From: Candidatus Sumerlaeota bacterium
GTDB lineage: Bacteria; Sumerlaeota; Sumerlaeia; JADFCT01
NCBI GenBank assembly: GCA_026398575.1
Contig: JAPLSP010000139.1
Coordinates: 1-19,828, forward strand
Direction of reading: 5' to 3'
DNA: 19,828 nt
Position numbers and translations under genes: made by a program. The notes beneath the pieces were generated by a model. The model searched no databases and was not told the origin of the DNA. It worked only from the letters and a program-made list of their open reading frames with translations. Below, piece by piece: positions 14,671-19,828 of this stretch (its first letter is position 1; each line of letters begins with the position of its first letter).

Positions 14671-17600
14671 CTAGTTCCTCATCATCCAAACAGTATCGCT
14701 GACGTCAATCACGCCGTCGCCGTTGGCGTCTGCGCCGCTGGGCGGCGTGGCGAGTCTCCCCGACAGATAGTCTATCGTCTGGTGAAGCAGAAGGCTGAAG
14801 ATTGCCGTGTCGTCCGCCGTCACCTGGCGCGTGCGGTTCAGATTCTCGCCGTTGACGCCGGAAAGTTTGAGTTTGGCCGTAAGCAACTCGGTGTGATACC
14901 AGACGCCTAATAATGGCACGAAGGTGATCGTCGCGACGGTTTGCGGCCCGCCAACTCCAGCCGCCGTGTTGCCCATGACGAAATGCAACTGCCCGTCCTT
15001 CTCATAGGACTGCCAGGACCGGAAGGCGCTGCCTGGCTTGGTCATCGCGAGCAGTTTCAGTCGCTGCGGATCGAAATTGACGACCAGATCAACTCCTGCG
15101 ACGTCCTGCATATTGTCAAGGATCAGCGGGACGGCGATATAACCGCCGTTATAGGTCGGCGTTCCCCACGTCAGGCGATGAACGGGGGAGGAATCGCGAT
15201 AGCGCTCGGCATGAAGCGTTTTGGGATAATCCGGCGCCGTATCGCCGCTGGCGCCGCTGAGAATCATTCGCAGCAACAGCACCAGATCCGCCGAATCAAG
15301 CACGGTGTCGCCGTTGATGTCGCCCGCCTCCAGCTGGCCTGTGTTGGGAGTCTGGATGCCCAGGATCAGCTTGTTGAGCAGGATGGCGTCGAACAGATTG
15401 ACGCGGCCATCGCCGGTGAGATCGCCCAAGGTGGAAGGCGCCGCCACGGTCAAGCGCGCGAGCGAGTCGAAAAACACATCAATCGGATGGCTATCCTGAT
15501 CCGACAAAAGCACGGAATTGAAGGCCAGCGCGCTCGAAGTCCAGTAGGAAGCGCCGGCGTTGAGCTGGTATTGCGCCTTGAACACGTTGCCTTCGCCCGA
15601 AATCACCTGATCCAGACCCGTTCCCGCGATCTGAAGGGTTCCCGTGGCCGAGCCGATGTTGGTACTCAGGTTGAAGGCGCTGGTCAGCGTCGTCGTTGTG
15701 ACGGCGACGGGCGTCAGGTAAGCCGGATCATAGTTGATCTGGATATCCAGTCCCTGGTTGGAAATCTGGTTGGGATTATCCAGAGCGATCATCTCATACA
15801 CAAGGTCGCCCGGCTTGCCGCGCATGTCGGTCATGAAGATGCGCGTGGCGCCGACGATCGCCAGAACCGATGAAGACGGCGCCGATTCCTCCCCCGCGGC
15901 GGTTACGGCGGTCAGCTGATACAGGTATGTTTGCTCCGCCACGTCCATATCGAGATATTCGTCGCCCCGCAGCGGTTGGGTGGTGATCTTCGCGAATGCG
16001 CCGGCTGGATAATCCGCCCGGTAGGCGTTGTATCCAATGACCCGATAGTCCGGATGCAGATGCCAGAGCAGCCGGATCGAGCGCGCTCCCATGAGCGCCA
16101 TCAAGGCATCGGGCGCGGCCAGCGCTCCGGGAGTAGGGATTGTGCGGAAGGAGGTTTCATCGGACCACGGGCTCCACTGGCCGCGCGAATCGCTGTAGCG
16201 CGTCTGCCAGAAATAGATCGTATCCTCTGCCAGGTAACCCAAGGGCGCCTCATGGATCCACGCGCCGGTGGTTTGCGTCGTCATATAAACCGCCGCGGCG
16301 TAGGTTCCGGCTTCATCGCGGATGCGCCACTGCGATGCGGCCATGTAATCGCCCGGATTGGAACTGCTGAACCGCGTGGCCATCAGGCGCGGGGCGAGAG
16401 AAACGTCCGTCTCGGACGTGGCCGGCGTGATGTTGGCGGGCTGGTCCGGAGGCGGATAGGTCGCAACGCCGGTAATGCTGAAGATGTTCTCGCCGGACCA
16501 GTCGCTCCACCGGCCTGTGCTGTCTTGATAGCGCGCGTGCCAGGCGTACCAGGTTTGCTGATTCAGATAGCCTTCGGGAATAGCGATCGTTTCCAGGTCC
16601 GCCGTGGTGGGTCCGGAATCGAAGACGACAAAGGAATAATCCGGGGCGCTCTGAACCGGGCGAATCTGCCATTGCGACGCCGGGTGCGTATCGCTGGTAT
16701 CCGGATCGAAAAACGTACTGGCGCTCAAATGGTCCACGATTGCATGGGGCAGATTATCCGCCGGGAATATATTGACCGGCGTATCGGGCGCATTTCCCAC
16801 GGAGGGCGCGCCGGCCGTGACGAGCGAAGAGGCGGCGTTGCCCGGATTTTCCTGCAACAAGGGGGTTCCATGAACGCCGTCCAACGCCTCGGTCAGGGGC
16901 CGCCATTCCTCGAAATGGACTATCGCGAACTGATTGGGCGCCCAGAGGCTGGCGTTCGGCTGCATATCCACGACCAGGAAGTATGTCTTCGAGGAAACGG
17001 CGTCCACCTTGAGCGGATCGGCGGCGGGCAGACTGAAAGTGAAAAGACCCTTGGGATCCAGGTCCAGCAGTCCTGTTTGAGTGGCGACAAGCGTGTCGGA
17101 AGCGCTTTCGAACGCTCCGGAGCCGTCGTCCAGCCACAGGCTGATTTGCGCGATCAGGGCGTTGGCGTCGGGACTAGCCAAAGGAAGCCCCAAGTCTTGA
17201 TCGAGCGCGAACGGCAGCGCGCTCAGCAGCAGCGGCGATTCGCCCGGCCTTCCATTATGTTGCGCCGTGATTTTCAGGATTGCCGCCTGGCCGCCGTCCG
17301 CGATGCCGGCGGGCGCCACGTCGGTGGTGTCGAACGAGAATTGCCCGCCGCGATTCGGCCACCAGGCGATGGTATTCTGGGAAGGCGAGGCGGCAATCAC
17401 ATCCAGTTTGCCGTCGCGGCTGATATCCGCCGCCATGATCGCCGCCGGGAATGCCAAAGCGTTTGCATCCGCTTGAGTGATGATGTCATGTTCCGCCCAT
17501 TGCCCGCCCCGGCCATCCAGGTTTTCCCACCACGCGAGGATATGGATGCCGCCGACGTCCGATTCGGCCTGAAGCACGTCCATGTCGCCATCGCCATCCA

Positions 17601-19656
17601 TGTCCGCCGCCCATACCGATTGGATTCCATATAATGCGTTGCTGATGACATGCTCCTGCCATATCGGCGTGGTTGTGCCCGGATTCTCGAACCAAGTGAT
17701 ATTATTGCCGGTAAATCCGTTGTCGCTCGCGGCAAGAACGTCCGGCTTGCCGTCGCCGTTCATATCCGCCACGTAAATATTCCTGAGATCGAAGTAGTCA
17801 ATCGTGATCGGAATTTCCTCCCATGCAATATTCCATCCGCCATGCCCGGTTCGCTGGTTCCGGTAGAAAATGATGGAGGCGTCAAACGGCGCCGCGACCA
17901 CAAAGTCGCAGGCGCCGTCACGGTCCATATCCGCTGTGATGACTCGATTGAGCGCAATCCGGCCGGTCTCGAGGCTATGCGCCGTCCATGAATTTGCGGT
18001 CAGGACCTGGCTGCTCGGATTTTCGAGAATCTTTATTTGCCCGCTATTCTGACTCACTGTCACAATATCGTTATAACCATCACCGTTGAAGTCCGCGGTA
18101 TCCATGGCAATATAATCCGCCGTGCTGCCAAAGGCCGCGACGAGATGCTGGCTCCAGGTGGTTCCCCGGGCGTCTTCATTTCGCCACCAGAACATCCTGT
18201 TATCCGCTGGATCATGCCCGATCCCGATGACGTCCAGCGCGTCGTCGCGGTCCACTTTCGCCAACTTCACGACGCTGGTCAGCGAGGTAAAAGGAATCGG
18301 CTCGACGGCATGACTGATCCAGTTCTCATCCTGAAACGGCTGCCGTTCAAACCATGCGATTTCATTGCTTTTTCTCACCGCGACAACGTCCGCAAGCCCA
18401 TTGCCGTTGATATCCCCCACATCCATGACATTGATGCCATTGTATAATTCGAACTGGTTCGTGATATCTTTGCGATCCGACGCTTGGAATTTCGCGGAAC
18501 GGTGGATGGAGGCATTCGGCGACCAGGAAATCCCGGCCGTGGGGTTGACGCTAAGGATATCCAGGTCGCCGTCTTTATCCATGTCGGCCGCGCCCGCCCA
18601 TTGAACTCCCCCGGAACCCAGACCATGTTGTATCCATGCGCTTCCATCGCCATTAGTATTTTCGTCCCAAACTATATTCCCTCCACCGTCCACCACCAGG
18701 ATGTCCAAGTCGCCATCGCCGTCGAGATCCGCCGCCGTCACGCTCTTGGGATACATAGATACGCCAGGCGCGCTGTGGAGGGTCCAAATAGTTCCATCGC
18801 CTGCGGAGTTATCCAGCCAGAAAATGTTTTGGAAGACGCTATTCTGGGTAGTTGCTACAATATCCAGACTGCCGTCGCCGTCTATATCCCCTACCGCGAT
18901 GTTCATCAGCAAATCCGGCAAACCACTGGCAGTAATCTCGGTCCAGCTCGTTCCATTTTTATCAGAATTTAAATAGAGATAGAGAAGATACGATCCGCTC
19001 GATACCACCGCGTCCATTGCGCCGTCGTGGTTAAAGTCGCCCACAGCCTGCAGATACGCCGGCGCTGCCGCAATAGGATGGCTTGTCCAGTTCGTTCCTG
19101 TTCCATCCAGATTCTGCAACCAATATACCGAATCGGTGTTCGCGCCAGAATCGTAGACGGCCAAATCCGTTATCCCATCGCTATTCATATCGGCAGCGAT
19201 GACTGCGGCTGAACTTGGAAAAAAAACGATCTGCGGCATCAGACTCCAGGCGCCGATTCCTTCATTGCGCCACCAGCTAAGCTCGCCGTACGAATGGATA
19301 GCGATAATATCCAAGCGGCCATCGCCATCCAAATCCGCTACATCTTGCAGACCGTACGAGCTGCCTCCAAACTCCAACATACCGCCCCCCCATGAGGTCC
19401 CGGCGCCATCTGTGTTTTCCCAGCATATAAAAAAATATCCGGTATTATAGTAGCTGCCAATCACATCCAAGTCGCCGTCGTTGTTCATATCGGCAACCTT
19501 GATGTTGCCATATTCACTAAAACCAGTCGTCAGGGTTGTTGACGTGTTGGGAGGATCGAAAGGGACATCCATCGCCCGGGTGGCGAGAGAGGCGGCGGCT
19601 ACCATTGCAGCCGCGAACAGCATGGAGATAGAGCGCTTAAAAATCGCTGGCATCAT
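14671..19656 (-). CDS. Giant secreted FG-GAP protein with cohesin-dockerin-cohesin-dockerin tail (scaffold-like)
   Basis: 1661 aa. Signal peptide about 1-28 (MMPAIFKRSISMLFAAAMVA, cleavage after TRA). Residues about 50-770 carry fourteen FG-GAP/VCBS repeats, each with an AADMDGDGDLDI-type loop (the ninth, KVDRDDALD, is degenerate) and an IAWWEN-type strand. After a beta region (775-950) come two fibronectin-like modules (960-1062, 1072-1172; paired WQ(I/T)R ... RWSDWS motifs) and an FN3 domain (about 1178-1270). A cohesin-like domain (about 1270-1405, GLDIQINYDPAYLTPV) is followed by a two-loop dockerin (DLTGDGRVNLFD and DINGDTVLDSAD, 1412-1467), a second cohesin-like domain (about 1488-1607, GVDLVVNFDPQRLKLL) and a C-terminal single dockerin-like loop (DANGDGVIDVSD, 1643-1654). 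The start at 19656 has AAAGGA 8 bases upstream; a TTG at 19710 is rejected. Propellers of this type usually bind proteins or glycans outside the cell. Cohesin identification is by pattern and length, not by search. Confidence 0.88.
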   Translation of the reverse strand: MMPAIFKRSISMLFAAAMVAAASLATRAMDVPFDPPNTSTTLTTGFSEYGNIKVADMNNDGDLDVIGSYYNTGYFFICWENTDGAGTSWGGGMLEFGGSSYGLQDVADLDGDGRLDIIAIHSYGELSWWRNEGIGAWSLMPQIVFFPSSAAVIAADMNSDGITDLAVYDSGANTDSVYWLQNLDGTGTNWTSHPIAAAPAYLQAVGDFNHDGAMDAVVSSGSYLLYLYLNSDKNGTSWTEITASGLPDLLMNIAVGDIDGDGSLDIVATTQNSVFQNIFWLDNSAGDGTIWTLHSAPGVSMYPKSVTAADLDGDGDLDILVVDGGGNIVWDENTNGDGSAWIQHGLGSGGVQWAGAADMDKDGDLDILSVNPTAGISWSPNASIHRSAKFQASDRKDITNQFELYNGINVMDVGDINGNGLADVVAVRKSNEIAWFERQPFQDENWISHAVEPIPFTSLTSVVKLAKVDRDDALDVIGIGHDPADNRMFWWRNEDARGTTWSQHLVAAFGSTADYIAMDTADFNGDGYNDIVTVSQNSGQIKILENPSSQVLTANSWTAHSLETGRIALNRVITADMDRDGACDFVVAAPFDASIIFYRNQRTGHGGWNIAWEEIPITIDYFDLRNIYVADMNGDGKPDVLAASDNGFTGNNITWFENPGTTTPIWQEHVISNALYGIQSVWAADMDGDGDMDVLQAESDVGGIHILAWWENLDGRGGQWAEHDIITQADANALAFPAAIMAADISRDGKLDVIAASPSQNTIAWWPNRGGQFSFDTTDVAPAGIADGGQAAILKITAQHNGRPGESPLLLSALPFALDQDLGLPLASPDANALIAQISLWLDDGSGAFESASDTLVATQTGLLDLDPKGLFTFSLPAADPLKVDAVSSKTYFLVVDMQPNASLWAPNQFAIVHFEEWRPLTEALDGVHGTPLLQENPGNAASSLVTAGAPSVGNAPDTPVNIFPADNLPHAIVDHLSASTFFDPDTSDTHPASQWQIRPVQSAPDYSFVVFDSGPTTADLETIAIPEGYLNQQTWYAWHARYQDSTGRWSDWSGENIFSITGVATYPPPDQPANITPATSETDVSLAPRLMATRFSSSNPGDYMAASQWRIRDEAGTYAAAVYMTTQTTGAWIHEAPLGYLAEDTIYFWQTRYSDSRGQWSPWSDETSFRTIPTPGALAAPDALMALMGARSIRLLWHLHPDYRVIGYNAYRADYPAGAFAKITTQPLRGDEYLDMDVAEQTYLYQLTAVTAAGEESAPSSSVLAIVGATRIFMTDMRGKPGDLVYEMIALDNPNQISNQGLDIQINYDPAYLTPVAVTTTTLTSAFNLSTNIGSATGTLQIAGTGLDQVISGEGNVFKAQYQLNAGASYWTSSALAFNSVLLSDQDSHPIDVFFDSLARLTVAAPSTLGDLTGDGRVNLFDAILLNKLILGIQTPNTGQLEAGDINGDTVLDSADLVLLLRMILSGASGDTAPDYPKTLHAERYRDSSPVHRLTWGTPTYNGGYIAVPLILDNMQDVAGVDLVVNFDPQRLKLLAMTKPGSAFRSWQSYEKDGQLHFVMGNTAAGVGGPQTVATITFVPLLGVWYHTELLTAKLKLSGVNGENLNRTRQVTADDTAIFSLLLHQTIDYLSGRLATPPSGADANGDGVIDVSDTVWMMRN

Positions 19657-19690
19657 GCAGAATATCCTTTCCCCTTCACCCTTCTGAAAT

Positions 19691-19828
19691 CTAACCGGGC
19701 GCCTTTTCAACCCACTCCTGCAAAGACAATAAGATTTCTAACGCAAACCCAGGATGGCGGGCAAGCGAGAAAACTTGGAACTGCCAATCGCGACCGCGTC
19801 CCACTTCATAGCTTGGCGCCGAATGGTA
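19691..19828 (-). CDS. Possible C-terminal end of an upstream gene, or leader region (uncertain)
   Basis: From the window edge a minus-strand frame is open for 45 codons and ends in TAG at 19691-19693, reading through LARHPGFALEILLSLQEWVE near its end. It stops 34 bases before the start of the scaffold gene, a normal operon distance. However, 45 open codons are common by chance at this GC content, a second frame here is also open for about 30 codons, and no family is recognised. No convincing promoter for the scaffold gene was found in the same stretch, which would fit read-through from an upstream gene. Confidence 0.2.
   Translation of the reverse strand, partial: YHSAPSYEVGRGRDWQFQVFSLARHPGFALEILLSLQEWVEKAPG

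Noticed and set aside
14528..14689. N-terminal extension of the C13 gene from TTG at 14689
   Set aside because: The added residues are translations of the G-rich and decamer repeats, and a proper signal peptide with AAGGA begins at 14527.
15931..17634. Long plus-strand open frame (567 codons) opposite the scaffold gene
   Set aside because: Antisense to FN3-like and FG-GAP coding sequence, Arg/Gly-rich, no recognisable domain or ribosome-binding site.

Overview
The window looks like a chromosomal stretch of a GC-rich (by eye about 57-60 %), Gram-negative-type bacterium. It has lipoprotein and Sec signal peptides, a stand-alone SpoIID/LytB-type protein in a non-sporulation setting, very large secreted FG-GAP proteins, and cohesin, dockerin and C13-peptidase domains. 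That mix is typical of poorly cultured lineages (Sumerlaeota, Hydrogenedentota, Omnitrophota, Lentisphaerota and similar), but no marker here fixes the phylum. No rRNA, tRNA, CRISPR array or complete insertion sequence was seen. Most genes are on the minus strand.

Left part (1-4861): a GC-rich perfect hairpin at the edge; an orphan small antitoxin-like gene; a short fossil of the 3' end of a second SpoIID-like gene; an overlapping DUF433/DUF5615 toxin-antitoxin pair with its own promoter; a SPOR-like plus SpoIID/LytB cell-wall protein; a hairpin terminator candidate and a 10-bp tandem repeat; serA (phosphoglycerate dehydrogenase) with a clear sigma70-type promoter; and, 9 bp upstream of its -35 box, a 100-bp palindromic MITE-like element flanked by TAA.

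Middle (4862-8983): two plus-strand genes (a secreted ankyrin-repeat protein and a Phd/YefM antitoxin whose toxin survives only as a stub), then minus-strand genes for a two-receiver response regulator, a BtuF-type binding lipoprotein and recR.

Right part (8999-19828): two giant secreted proteins in tandem. The upstream gene (14671-19656) encodes a 14-fold FG-GAP protein followed by FN3-like modules and a cohesin-dockerin-cohesin-dockerin tail. The downstream gene (8999-14527) encodes a 10-fold FG-GAP protein carrying two C13 (legumain-like) peptidase units, one with an intact His/Cys pair and one with both catalytic residues replaced, then a PPC-like domain, a Pro/Thr/Ser linker and a C-terminal dockerin-like motif. 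The two C-termini share a signature. The intercistronic gap consists largely of tandem repeats, including a strong G-quadruplex motif on the sense strand.

The most novel candidate system is this two-gene locus: a surface or extracellular complex in which a cohesin-bearing scaffold could hold a dockerin-tagged protease plus pseudoprotease. This is inference from domain order; cohesin-dockerin pairing cannot be tested from sequence reading alone.
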